A stretch of 64,000 nucleotides of DNA from Polaromonas sp. P2-4. GTDB lineage: Bacteria > Pseudomonadota > Gammaproteobacteria > Burkholderiales > Burkholderiaceae_C. The notes beneath the pieces were generated by a model. That model did not search any database and was not told where the DNA came from. It was given only the letters and a program-made list of their open reading frames with translations. Of this stretch, positions 10,007 through 19,354 are shown one piece after another (within the stretch, counting starts at the first letter, position 1; every line of letters begins with the position of its first letter). A program made the translations under genes and the position numbers. The DNA lies in the NCBI GenBank assembly GCA_024703855.1, contig CP087965.1, positions 5,014,001 to 5,078,000 on the forward strand, written 5' to 3'.

Positions 10007-10316
10007 CACGTCGGTGACACAGCACCTGCTGCGGGGCGCTGCCGCCGCGGCATTGCTTGCCTGCGCCGTGGCGCTTTTTCAAACCCAGGTTTTTGTGGCC
10101 TTGCTGGCTGTGGGCGGCGCGCTGCTGCTGATGCGCGGTTGCCCCATGTGCTGGCTGATGGGCCTTTTGAGACCATTGCGCGGCGACGTGGCCAGGCGCC
10201 TGCACCCTCAGGAGACCCATCATGACCACCGGTTACCAATCGCCCCAGGATCTGCAACTTGCGCCCGAATTCTTGCGGCTGGCACCACGCGAGGCCCAGG
10301 CTTTTCTAGCGTTTGA
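9996..10316 (+). CDS. Small membrane protein with CPMC motif
   Basis: Starts at ATG 9996 inside the sigma-factor stop region after GGGGAGA. It encodes about 70 clear residues: two hydrophobic helices (AAALLACAVALFQTQVFVAL) and MRGCPMCWLMGLL, resembling the DUF2892 motif of the gene at 9197. The open frame runs to 10316 and overlaps the next gene by 95 bases, which is unlikely; a stop in another frame at 10223-10225 would give an ATGA overlap, so a one-base error near the 3' end is suspected. Confidence 0.5.
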   Translation: MFCSTSVTQHLLRGAAAAALLACAVALFQTQVFVALLAVGGALLLMRGCPMCWLMGLLRPLRGDVARRLHPQETHHDHRLPIAPGSATCARILAAGTTRGPGFSSV

Positions 10317-10567
10317 CCATGCGGCCAAGCGCGAAGGTGGGCACATCGAGCCCAAAGTACGCGAGCTGATTGCGCTGGCCGTGGCGCTCACGACGCAGTG
10401 CGGCTACTGCCTGGACGTGCATACGCGTGCGGCCAAACGTCTTGGCACCACACGGGAGGAGCTCGCCGAAGTCGCACTCATCGCAGCGGCCGTGCGCGGG
10501 GCGCGAGCCTGGGTCACGGCTTGCTGGCGCTGCGGCTTTTGATGCGGCACCGGCTCAGGCTACCTGA
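10222..10567 (+). CDS. AhpD-like carboxymuconolactone decarboxylase family protein (frameshifted at 3' end)
   Basis: About 114 residues. The core ELIALAVALTTQCGYCLDVHTRAA has the CxxC plus histidine of AhpD-type peroxidase partners. The last part needs two single-base repairs, near 10498 (G-run) and 10538, to read GASLGHGLLAL and AFDAAPAQAT, ending at 10567; without them the protein would stop at 10542. Found downstream of an ECF sigma factor, a common pairing with AhpD-like genes, which suggests oxidative-stress control. Confidence 0.75.
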
Positions 10568-10639
10568 CCCGGTGCCCCGGTAGGCGGCATTTGCTACCTA
10601 TTTGATAGCTGCTTGCGCCCGTAGTTATTGGGCTAGAGC

Positions 10640-10785
10640 GCGGTTTTATTCTGAAAATGACTGGGTGGCTGCCCCATGGGCGGCTTTGAACATGGCGGAA
10701 AAAGCGCTGTCGCTGGTATAGCCGCTGGCCGCGCGCCAGCAAGGGCAGGGCGTGCGCCAGAATCGCCTGCTGGCGCCAATCCTCA
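10640..10785 (-). pseudogene. Decayed duplicate of the 3' end of the AraC-family gene
   Basis: The plus-strand text from ttctgaaaatgactgggtgg to the run ending near 10785 repeats 12283-12440, the C-terminal end of the AraC regulator, with one extra G, a gap of roughly two dozen bases and scattered substitutions. It carries the same upstream repeat (gggctagagc). Same orientation as the intact gene; the Sel1 gene lies between them. No start or full helix-turn-helix remains. Confidence 0.8.
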
Positions 10786-11916
10786 GTCGCACCCCTTGAA
10801 CTTGCGCCGCTGACAGTCATTTGCCATTTGCTTTGCTAAAGCGACTTGCTGCGGCGACATCAGGGTTGAAGCAAAGTCACGGCTTGCCACCGCAGTTGTA
10901 AAGCCCGATTCGGCGCCGAGGTTGAACCACATGTGGGCACGAACATAATCCTGCGCTATGCCTAGCCCGTTGGCATACATAAAGCCGAGGTTGTTCTGCG
11001 CAGTCGCATTTCCCTGCGATGCGGCCAGCCGATACCATTTAAGCGCTTCTGCGTAATCCTGAACAACGCCTTGCCCGTTGAAACACATCAGGCCGAGGTT
11101 GAACTGCGCAGTCGCATTCCCCTGCGCTGCTGCCAGTCGAAACCATTTGAGCGCTTCGGCGTAATCCTGCGCGACGCTCTCCCCGTTGAAATACATAAAG
11201 CCGAGGCTGGCCTGCGCACTCGCATTCCCCTGCGCGGCTGCCAGCCGATACCATTTAAGCGCTTCTGCGTAATCCTGAACGACGCCTTGCCCGTTGAAAT
11301 ACATCAGCCCGAGGTTGAACTGCGCATTCGCATTCCCCTGCGCTACCGCCGGTCGATACCACCTAAGAGCTTCGGCGTAATCCTGCACTATGCCTTGCCC
11401 GCCGGCATACATCGCGCCGAGGTTGGACTGCGCCGACGCATTGCCTTGCGCGGCTGCGAGTCGGTACCACTTGAGCGCTTCGGCGTAATCCTGCGCGACG
11501 TTTTGCCCGTTGAAATACATAAAGCCGAGGCTGGCCTGCGCACTCGCATTCCCCTGCGCGGCTGCAAGCCGATACCACTTAAGCGCTTCTGCGTAATCTT
11601 GCGCGACGTTTTGCCCGTTGACATACATCACGCCAAGGTTGGTCTGCGCCGACGCATTGCCTTGCGCCGCTGCGAGTCGATACCACCTAAGCGCTTCTGC
11701 GTAATCCTGCGCGACGCCTAGCCCGTTGGCATACATCGCGCCAAAGTTGTTCTGCGCACTCGCATTTCCCCGCTCTGCAAGGCCACGAATTATTCTCAGC
11801 GCATTTGCATAGTCACCGCGACGATAAGCCGCAGTTGCATTTTCAAGTGGACCCGCCCACGTTGTGCCTATGCCCAGCAGCAGGAAAGTCATTGCCGTAA
11901 TCAGCAGTCGTTTCAT
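10783..11916 (-). CDS. Secreted Sel1-like (TPR-type) repeat protein
   Basis: 377 residues. Signal peptide MKRLLITAMTFLLLGIGTTW followed by A/GPLENA. Eight 36-residue Sel1 repeats of the form NASAQNNLGxMYxNGxGVAQ, DYAEALKWYRLAAAQG, then a short tail with two cysteines. Start 11916 is chosen over an earlier ATG because CAGGGAG lies nine bases upstream and the signal peptide then begins at residue 1. The repeats are unusually alike at DNA level (108-bp units), suggesting recent homogenisation. Sel1 proteins usually scaffold protein contacts; no partner is evident. Confidence 0.85.
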   Translation of the reverse strand: MKRLLITAMTFLLLGIGTTWAGPLENATAAYRRGDYANALRIIRGLAERGNASAQNNFGAMYANGLGVAQDYAEALRWYRLAAAQGNASAQTNLGVMYVNGQNVAQDYAEALKWYRLAAAQGNASAQASLGFMYFNGQNVAQDYAEALKWYRLAAAQGNASAQSNLGAMYAGGQGIVQDYAEALRWYRPAVAQGNANAQFNLGLMYFNGQGVVQDYAEALKWYRLAAAQGNASAQASLGFMYFNGESVAQDYAEALKWFRLAAAQGNATAQFNLGLMCFNGQGVVQDYAEALKWYRLAASQGNATAQNNLGFMYANGLGIAQDYVRAHMWFNLGAESGFTTAVASRDFASTLMSPQQVALAKQMANDCQRRKFKGCD

Positions 11917-12263
11917 GGGATAGCTCCCTGGGGTGTGGCTGCTTCGTGCACTGGAAGGCAAGGCCTGCCTCGGAAGGCATTTAGATCCTGTTGACCGGCA
12001 ACAATGGCCACTGTCACCATTACTGATCAGACGAGACCGTGAGTGCTTTTTAAAAAATTGCCCATGCCGTCGTGGTTCTGCACTCTTTGCCCAAATAACA
12101 CGGGGCTATAACCACGAAACCTGAAAAGTAAATAGCTGCTGGGTATTTGTCAAGTTGGAAATGTTGTGCACGGCATTTTTCGCTGTGCCCGTTTTGTGCC
12201 AAGCGCCGCTTTTCATTGCCTATTAGCTATGATTTCAATAGCTAATTGCGCGTAAATACTGGG
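11917..12263. other. Intergenic region between the araC-family 3' end and sel1
   Basis: About 350 bases holding the upstream region of the Sel1 gene and, at about 12222-12276, a copy of the repeat gctatgatttcaatagct ... gggctagagc that is also found at 10595-10640. No gene was recognised. Confidence 0.5.
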
Positions 12264-13169
12264 CTAGAGCCCGTTTTTGTTCTGAAAATGACTGGGTGGC
12301 TGCCCCATGGCGGCTTTGAACATGGCGGAAAAAGCGCTGTCGCTGGCGTAGCCGCTGGCCGCTGCCACCAGGCTGACCGGCTGGCCGCGCGCCAGCAAGG
12401 GCAGGGCGTGCGCCAGGATGGCCTGCTGGCGCCACTGCTGGTAGCTCAGGTCCAGCTCATCGCGAAACAGCCGTGCCATGGTGCGTTCGCTGGCGCCCAT
12501 GTCGGCGGCCCATTCGGCCAGCGTGGCGCGCTCCGACGGGGCGCGCAGCACCGCTTCGCACAGCGCGCGCAGCCGCTTGTCGCCGGTTTGCGGGTGCGGC
12601 AGCGGCACACCCAGCGCCAGGGTGTTGGCGTGGGTGATTTCGTCGAGCACCAGCGCGCAAAGCAACTGCTCGCGCGCAGCGTTCAGCGTTTGCCCGGCAG
12701 GGGTTTTGCCGCCGGGCCGCCCCAAGGCAACAACAGCTCCCTCGGGGGGCAGCGCAGCGTGGGGGTCATGGTCCAGCGCTTGAATGGACTCCCGCAGCAG
12801 CGGCGACACCACCATGACGCGGCAGCCTTGCCAGCCTTCGGGCGTGGCGCTGGCATCTATATAGAGCGTGCGAAGTTCGGCGGCCTCCAGCACCGTGATG
12901 TGGTGGCGCGCGCGGGGCGCAATCCACACCGCGCGCGAGGGCGGCACGATGTAGGTGATGTCGCCCCCGGCCTGGTCGCTGTGCGCCGCCGTGACTTGCA
13001 CGATGCCGGTGGCGCAATAGGCCAGCTGTGCCCACGCGTGCGAGTGCGGCTCCAGGTGCGTGTCAGCGGCCAGGCTGCGGGCACGCACGCGCACCGGGCG
13101 CTGCGGGCTGGGCGTGAAGCCGTCGGTGTTGCCCAGCGGGATGGAACGGAGTCGGGCGTTGCGGGCCAT
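12264..13169 (-). CDS. AraC-family transcriptional regulator with cupin-type sensor domain
   Basis: 301 residues. N-terminal cupin-like part includes DTHLEPHSHAWAQLAY and PSRAVWIAP; the C-terminal part has two helix-turn-helices, ATLAEWAADMGASERTMARL and PVSLVAAASGYASDSAFSAM. It diverges from an MFS transporter start 100 bases away, so it probably controls that transporter. Residues about 135-156 (ALPPEGAVVALGRPGGKTP) are not typical of the family: they are encoded by an in-frame copy of the ccgccccaagg repeat. Confidence 0.85.
   Translation of the reverse strand: MARNARLRSIPLGNTDGFTPSPQRPVRVRARSLAADTHLEPHSHAWAQLAYCATGIVQVTAAHSDQAGGDITYIVPPSRAVWIAPRARHHITVLEAAELRTLYIDASATPEGWQGCRVMVVSPLLRESIQALDHDPHAALPPEGAVVALGRPGGKTPAGQTLNAAREQLLCALVLDEITHANTLALGVPLPHPQTGDKRLRALCEAVLRAPSERATLAEWAADMGASERTMARLFRDELDLSYQQWRQQAILAHALPLLARGQPVSLVAAASGYASDSAFSAMFKAAMGQPPSHFQNKNGL
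12703..12768 (+). repeat. Family A repeat inside the AraC-family gene
   Basis: Shares gccgggccgccccaagg, ctcggggggcagcg and gcgtgggggtc with the 83-bp array at 24720-25110 and the single copy at 35865-35957. It is read through in frame by the regulator on the opposite strand. Confidence 0.75.
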
Positions 13170-13200
13170 GGGACAGGAACAGGCTGGAAAAGGGTGGTTT

Positions 13201-13246
13201 GTCTGAAATTCGCTGAATTATGGCTTTTTGTCGCGTTTCAGCAGAC
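13201..13246. promoter_or_regulatory. Imperfect inverted repeat between divergent araC-family and MFS genes
   Basis: GTCTGAAA at 13201-13208 and TTTCAGCAGAC at 13236-13246 form an imperfect inverted repeat midway between the two start codons. It could be an operator for the AraC-type regulator. AraC proteins usually bind direct repeats, so the assignment is weak. Confidence 0.3.
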
Positions 13247-13269
13247 GGGGCCAATACTACGATAGCGTC

Positions 13270-14514
13270 ATGAATACCTCAAGCTCCATGAGTCTGCCCA
13301 TACCGGACACGGTTTCCCTGCGCCGCGACGCCGGCGTTATTGGCCTGGTCGGCACGGCCCACATGATCAGCCACTTCAGCCAGTTGCTGCTGGCGCCGCT
13401 GTTTCCGTGGCTCAAGGACGAGTTCAGTGTGAGCTATGCGGAGCTGGGGTTCTTGATGACGATCTTCTTCGTCGTCTCGTGCGCGGTGCAGGCCTTGTCT
13501 GGCTTTGTGGTCGACCGTTTCGGTCCGCGTCCCATTCTCTTTGGCGGCCTGAGCCTGCTCGGCATTGCGGCCTTTGGCTATGCGGGCAGCACCAGCTACT
13601 GGATGATGGCGGGGTTTGCCGTGATTGGCGGTGTCGGCAACGGCGTGTTTCACCCGGTGGACTACACGCTGCTTAACCGCAAGGTCAGCGCGCCGCGCCT
13701 GGGCCATGCCTACAGCGTGCACGGCATCACCGGCAGCCTGGGCTGGGCCTTGGCTCCGGCCATGCTGGTGCCGATTGCGCTGGCGTTTTCGTGGCGCACG
13801 GCGCTGGTGTGCGCGGGTGTGCTGGCGTTTGCCGTGCTGGCGGTGCTGCTGCTGAACCGCGACAAGTTGACGCTTGAGCAGGTACAAGCGCAGCCGGGCC
13901 AGCCTGTGGCCGCCGCCGACGGCAGCCTGTCGTTCCTGAAAATCCCCGCGGTGTGGATGTGTTTTGCGTTTTTCTTTTGGTACGCCATCGTGCTGAGCGT
14001 GGTACAGGCGTTTGCCCCGGAAGCGGCGCGCCAGCTGCACGGCGTGCCCTTGCCGCTGGTGGCCATGTGCCTGACGATTTACATGGTGTGCAGCGCCGGC
14101 GGCATGGTGCTGGGCGGCTTTCTGGCAGCCGACGCGTCCCGCTGTGAACGCATTGTGGGCACGGGTTTCGGCGTGGCGGCGGCTGTGGCGCTGCTGCTGG
14201 CGCTGGGCAGCCTGGCCAGCTGGATGGTGCCCGTGCTGTTTGGCGTGATGGGCTTTGCCTCGGGCATCGCCGGACCTTCGCGGGACTTGCTGGTCAAGCG
14301 CTCCACGCCGCCCAATTCAACAGGCCGCGTTTATGGCGTGGTGTATGCCGGGCTGGACATTGGTCAGGCCGTGTCGCCCCTTGTTTTTGGCGTGCTGATG
14401 GACCACGGCCAGTTCCGCGGCGTGCTGCTGGGGCTGGCGCTGATGCAGGGCGTGCTGATCGCCAGCGCCTTTAATGTGCGGCGAGTGCGCTGCACGGCGC
14501 TCGCGCCGGCCTGA
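13270..14514 (+). CDS. Major facilitator superfamily transporter
   Basis: 414 residues with twelve hydrophobic helices. Seen: HMISHFSQLLLAPLFPWLKD in helix 1, the loop DRFGPRP between helices 2 and 3, and FHPVDYTLLN followed by GHAYSVHGITGSLGWALAP, typical of the fosmidomycin-resistance/FSR-like MFS group. The start at 13270 follows the divergent regulator and leaves a 100-base promoter region. Substrate unknown; efflux under AraC-type control is likely. Confidence 0.85.
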   Translation: MNTSSSMSLPIPDTVSLRRDAGVIGLVGTAHMISHFSQLLLAPLFPWLKDEFSVSYAELGFLMTIFFVVSCAVQALSGFVVDRFGPRPILFGGLSLLGIAAFGYAGSTSYWMMAGFAVIGGVGNGVFHPVDYTLLNRKVSAPRLGHAYSVHGITGSLGWALAPAMLVPIALAFSWRTALVCAGVLAFAVLAVLLLNRDKLTLEQVQAQPGQPVAAADGSLSFLKIPAVWMCFAFFFWYAIVLSVVQAFAPEAARQLHGVPLPLVAMCLTIYMVCSAGGMVLGGFLAADASRCERIVGTGFGVAAAVALLLALGSLASWMVPVLFGVMGFASGIAGPSRDLLVKRSTPPNSTGRVYGVVYAGLDIGQAVSPLVFGVLMDHGQFRGVLLGLALMQGVLIASAFNVRRVRCTALAPA

Positions 14515-15028
14515 GGCGCGCCCGCAGCGGTGCCGCTCGGGTGCGTTAAATGTGGCGTTGTACTCCTGCAAGTACAAATAAATCCGTTGGCGTTTTGATC
14601 AGGGCCAGGCGCTAAGGAAGCGCCGCACAACCCCCACGTGGTCCGTGATCGCACGGAATCGGGCGGGCTACTGGCTGCAAAACACACCTTGTAGCCCATC
14701 CCGACCCGCACGCCAGGAACTCGCGCGAGCTTGTGCAGAGCTTACGCATTCACTTAAATAGTTTCAAAAGTTACAAATACTCACAGTTGTATCGTGGGTA
14801 AAGGCGTGCTCTAGCGCCCATGCGAAAAATTGATTATCCATACCACTCAGACGCATGTTTTGCCGGAATCAGGCATTCCTTCTGGCTCATATTTCGTAGG
14901 CAAAACTGGGGATTTCCGGACGCTATAGCGGGTTGCAAAATTGTGAAAAATGTATCTGCCTGGGACAAGCGACAGGGTGATAGGTCAAGTTTTTCATTAA
15001 CAACAGCTGATGCTGAAGGGAGTGCGAC
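14515..15028. other. Intergenic region before the RTX gene
   Basis: 514 bases. It holds a 7-bp inverted repeat TTGTACT/AGTACAA at 14558-14577 just after the MFS gene, a small hairpin CCGTG-ATCG-CACGG near 14645, and AT-richer sequence from 14740 to 15010 that probably contains the RTX promoter. The open frame at 14820-15104 lacks coding character and ends inside the RTX gene, so it is not called. Confidence 0.5.
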
Positions 15029-18000
15029 ATGGCAGACATCATTGGTGGCGATGGCAATGACAGCCTTAATGGGGGGCGGGCGCCGACGAGATCTATGGCG
15101 GTGACGGCAACGACATCATCAGCGGAGGCTCCGGCAGCGATATTCTTGACGGCGGTAGTGACAGTGATCGACTCAACGGTGGATCGGGCACCGATACGCT
15201 GATCTACAACCTGTCCGAGAACACGGGGGCGACCGATCTGTACACCGGTGGGTCCGGGATAGACACCGTGACAATCGAGTTGACACTGGCCGAGTGGGCA
15301 AACTGGACCGTCCAGCAGGAAATCCGAGTACCTGCAACACCTTGCGACGGTCAAGACAAACACCAACACTGGCGAGGTATCCAACGGCACAGCGAGCGAC
15401 TTCACCCTCGATTTTGGTAGCGGTACGACACTGACCGTTTCGATGATGGAAAAGCTTGTGGTCATGGTCAATGGCGAGGTCATTGATCCGCATGCACCCT
15501 ATATCACGTCGAACGGTGCGGGGCAAAACGCAGCGATCACTATCGCCGAGAACACAACGGCGGTAACGACTATCGACGACGTTCGACATTGATGCTGGCT
15601 CGACGCTGACCTACAGCATCGTCGGCGGTGCGGACGCTGCGAAGTTTACGATCAACTCAATCACGGGTGTCTTGTCGTTCGCGACGGCACCGAACTTCGA
15701 GGCGCCGACAGATGGGGGTATCAATAACGTCTATGACGTGCAAGTGAAGGTCAGTGACGGCGTGTTGTTTGATACTCAGTCGATCCTGGTAACGGTGACG
15801 AATGTCAATGAAGCGCCGGTGACCACGCCGGTGACGCTGGCGGCGATCGCCGAAGACAGCGGGGCGCGGCTGATCACGCAGGCCGAGCTGCTGGCCAACG
15901 CCAGCGACGTGGACAACGCCAGCCTGACGGCCCTCGGCCTGGCCATTGCCAGCGGCAACGGCAACGGCACGCTGGTGGACAACGCCAACGGCACCTGGAG
16001 CTACACGCCGGCGCTCAACGACGACACGTCGGTTTCGTTCAGCTACAGCGTCAGCGACGGCAGCCTGACGGCCGCCGGCAGCGCCACGCTGGACCTCACG
16101 CCGGTCAACGACGCGCCGGTGACCACGCCGGTGACGCTGGCGGCGATTGCCGAAGACAGCGGGGCGCGGCTGATCACGCAGGCCGAGCTGCTGGCCAACG
16201 CCAGCGACGTGGACAACGCCAGCCTGACGGCCCTCGGCCTGGCCATTGCCAGCGGCAACGGCACGCTGGTGGACAACGCCAACGGCACCTGGAGCTACAC
16301 GCCGGCGCTCAACGACGACACGTCGGTTTCGTTCAGCTACAGCGTCAGCGACGGCAGCCTGACGGCCGCCGGCAGCGCCACGCTGGACCTCACGCCGGTC
16401 AACGACGCGCCGGTGACCACGCCGGTGACGCTGGCGGCGATTGCCGAAGACAGCGGGGCGCGGCTGATCACGCAGGCCGAGCTGCTGGCCAACGCCAGCG
16501 ACGTGGACAACGCCAGCCTGACGGCCCTCGGCCTGGCCATTGCTGCGGGCGGCAACGGCACGCTGGTGGACAACGCCAACGGCACCTGGAGCTACACGCC
16601 GGCGCTCAACGACGACACGTCGGTTTCGTTCAGCTACAGCGTCAGCGACGGCAGCCTGACGGCCGCCGGCAGCGCCACGCTGGACCTCACGCCGGTCAAC
16701 GACGCGCCGGTGACCACGCCGGTGACGCTGGCGGCGATCGCCGAAGACAGCGGGGCGCGGCTGATCACGCAGGCCGAGCTGCTGGCCAACGCCAGCGACG
16801 TGGACAACGCCAGCCTGACGGCCCTCGGCCTGGCCATTGCTGCGGGCGGCAACGGCACGCTGGTGGACAACGCCAACGGCACCTGGAGCTACACGCCGGC
16901 GCTCAACGACGACACGTCGGTTTCGTTCAGCTACAGCGTCAGCGACGGCAGCCTGACGGCCGCCGGCAGCGCCACGCTGGACCTCACGCCGGTCAACGAC
17001 GCGCCGGTGACCACGCCGGTGACGCTGGCGGCGATTGCCGAAGACAGCGGGGCGCGCCTGATCACGCAGGCCGAGCTGCTGGCCAACGCCAGCGACGTGG
17101 ACAACGCCAGCCTGACGGCCCTCGGCCTGGCCATTGCTGCGGGCGGCAACGGCACGCTGGTGGACAACGCCAACGGCACCTGGAGCTACACGCCGGCGCT
17201 CAACGACGACACGTCGGTTTCGTTCAGCTACAGCGTCAGCGACGGCAGCCTGACGGCCGCCGGCAGCGCCACGCTGGACCTCACGCCGGTCAACGACGCG
17301 CCGGTGACCACGCCGGTGACGCTGGCGGCGATTGCCGAAGACAGCGGGGCGCGGCTGATCACGCAGGCCGAGCTGCTGGCCAACGCCAGCGACGTGGACA
17401 ACGCCAGCCTGACGGCCCTCGGCCTGGCCATTGCTGCGGGCGGCAACGGCACGCTGGTGGACAACGCCAACGGCACCTGGAGCTACACGCCGGCGCTCAA
17501 CGACGACACGTCGGTTTCGTTCAGCTACAGCGTCAGCGACGGCAGCCTGACGGCCGCCGGCAGCGCCACGCTGGACCTCACGCCGGTCAACGACGCGCCG
17601 GTGACCACGCCGGTGACGCTGGCGGCGATTGCCGAAGACAGCGGGGCGCGGCTGATCACGCAGGCCGAGCTGCTGGCCAACGCCAGCGACGTGGACAACG
17701 CCAGCCTGACGGCCCTCGGCCTGGCCATTGCTGCGGGCGGCAACGGCACGCTGGTGGACAACGCCAACGGCACCTGGAGCTACACGCCGGCGCTCAACGA
17801 CGACACGTCGGTTTCGTTCAGCTACAGCGTCAGCGACGGCAGCCTGACGGCCGCCGGCAGCGCCACGCTGGACCTCACGCCGGTCAACGACGCGCCGGTG
17901 ACCACGCCGGTGACGCTGGCGGCGATCGCCGAAGACAGCGGGGCGCGGCTGATCACGCAGGCCGAGCTGCTGGCCAACGCCAGCGACGTGGACAACGCCA

Positions 18001-19300
18001 GCCTGACGGCCCTCGGCCTGGCCATTGCTGCGGGCGGCAACGGCACGCTGGTGGACAACGCCAACGGCACCTGGAGCTACACGCCGGCGCTCAACGACGA
18101 CACGTCGGTTTCGTTCAGCTACAGCGTCAGCGACGGCAGCCTGACGGCCGCCGGCAGCGCCACGCTGGACCTCACGCCGGTCAACGACGCGCCGGTGACC
18201 ACGCCGGTGACGCTGGCGGCGATTGCCGAAGACAGCGGGGCGCGCCTGATCACGCAGGCCGAGCTGCTGGCCAACGCCAGCGACGTGGACAACGCCAGCC
18301 TGACGGCCCTCGGCCTGGCCATTGCTGCGGGCGGCAACGGCACGCTGGTGGACAACGCCAACGGCACCTGGAGCTACACGCCGGCGCTCAACGACGACAC
18401 GTCGGTTTCGTTCAGCTACAGCGTCAGCGACGGCAGCCTGACGGCCGCCGGCAGCGCCACGCTGGACCTCACGCCGGTCAACGACGCCGCGAGCGATCTT
18501 ATCTTCAGTTTCACCGGTGCCCCGGGCAATTCGCTGCCGAATGGCAACTTCGGCCAGATGTCGCTGGTCGACCCGGACGGCGGTGCCTTAAGCTACAGCT
18601 ATTTGCTTGCCGCCCTGACGGCCACCACTTTGCCGGGTGGCGTCGCTACGGGCTTCGCGGGCGATCTGTCGGTGAGCTCGACCGGTGTCATCTCGGCCAG
18701 CAATCTGGATGACAACCGAGACTATGAAATGTCGATCCAGGTCACGCAAGGTACGGCTACTTTCACCGAGACCTTCAGCGTCATCACCGGCACCAACGCC
18801 GGCGAGACCATCGGTGGGGTCTATGCGAACGGCGACGACGTAATCTTCGCCCGCGGTGACGCGGACACAATCCTGGCGGGCTCCGGCAACGATACGGTCT
18901 TTGGCCAGTCGGCGGACGATCAGATACACGGTGGCATTGGCAACGACGTGTTGACTGGCGGCGGTGGCAACGACACCTTCTACTTCGACACCGTGCTGAA
19001 TGGGGCAACCAATGTCGACAAGATTGTTGACTTTGCCACGGGCAATGACCATATCTCGCTGTTGAAAGCTGGGCTGTTCGCCAACCTCACCGGGATTGCC
19101 GGAGCCACGACGCTCGGGTCCGATTTCAATACAGCGGCTCAGACAGGTGGCCATATCGTGTACGACGCCACGGCAGGCAACCTGTACTACGACGCGGACG
19201 GCGGCAGCCATACGCTCAGCGGTGCGGGTACTGATTCAGTGCTGTTTGCAAGCTTGATCGGTAATCCCCGCTTGCGGCTACCGACTTCATCATCAGCTGA
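15029..19300 (+). CDS. Large RTX/cadherin-like repeat surface protein (several frameshifts)
   Basis: About 1420 residues after repair. ATG 15029 follows GAAGGGAG and opens with MADIIGGDGNDSLNGG, a calcium-binding RTX nonapeptide run (GGDGNDIISGGSGSDILDGG). A cadherin-like module follows (LTYSIVGGADAAKFTINS), then nine tandem 99-residue modules, then a C-terminal RTX block (GNDVLTGGGGNDTFYF). The natural C-terminus LAATDFIIS ends at 19300 in a shifted frame. Frame changes: about 15075 (G-run, one missing), 15325 (one extra), 15582 (one extra), 19268 (C-run, one missing). Proteins of this build are exported by type I secretion and act in adhesion or biofilm; no secretion genes are adjacent. Confidence 0.8.
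15813..18485 (+). repeat. Nine tandem ~297-bp coding repeats
   Basis: Units begin at gcgccggtgaccacgccg: 15813, 16113, 16407, 16704, 17001, 17298, 17595, 17892 and 18189. Lengths are 300, 294 and then 297 bases seven times. Each encodes the pattern PVTTPVTLAAIAEDSGARLI ... GTWSYTPALNDDTS ... LDLTPVND, a cadherin-like (tandem-95 type) beta domain. Units differ by only a few bases. Confidence 0.95.
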
Positions 19301-19354
19301 CGAGTCGGTACCGGTACCGGAACCGGCCGGCTCAGTGCGGTATCCTTGTCGCCC

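Noticed and set aside
14820..15104. A 94-codon gene before the RTX protein
   Set aside because: No ribosome site, no protein-like composition, and it overlaps the RTX start, which has a good site.
15776..18367. Regular minus-strand open frames of about 82 codons under the adhesin repeats
   Set aside because: They recur once per repeat with the same sequence and are shadows of the plus-strand coding repeats.
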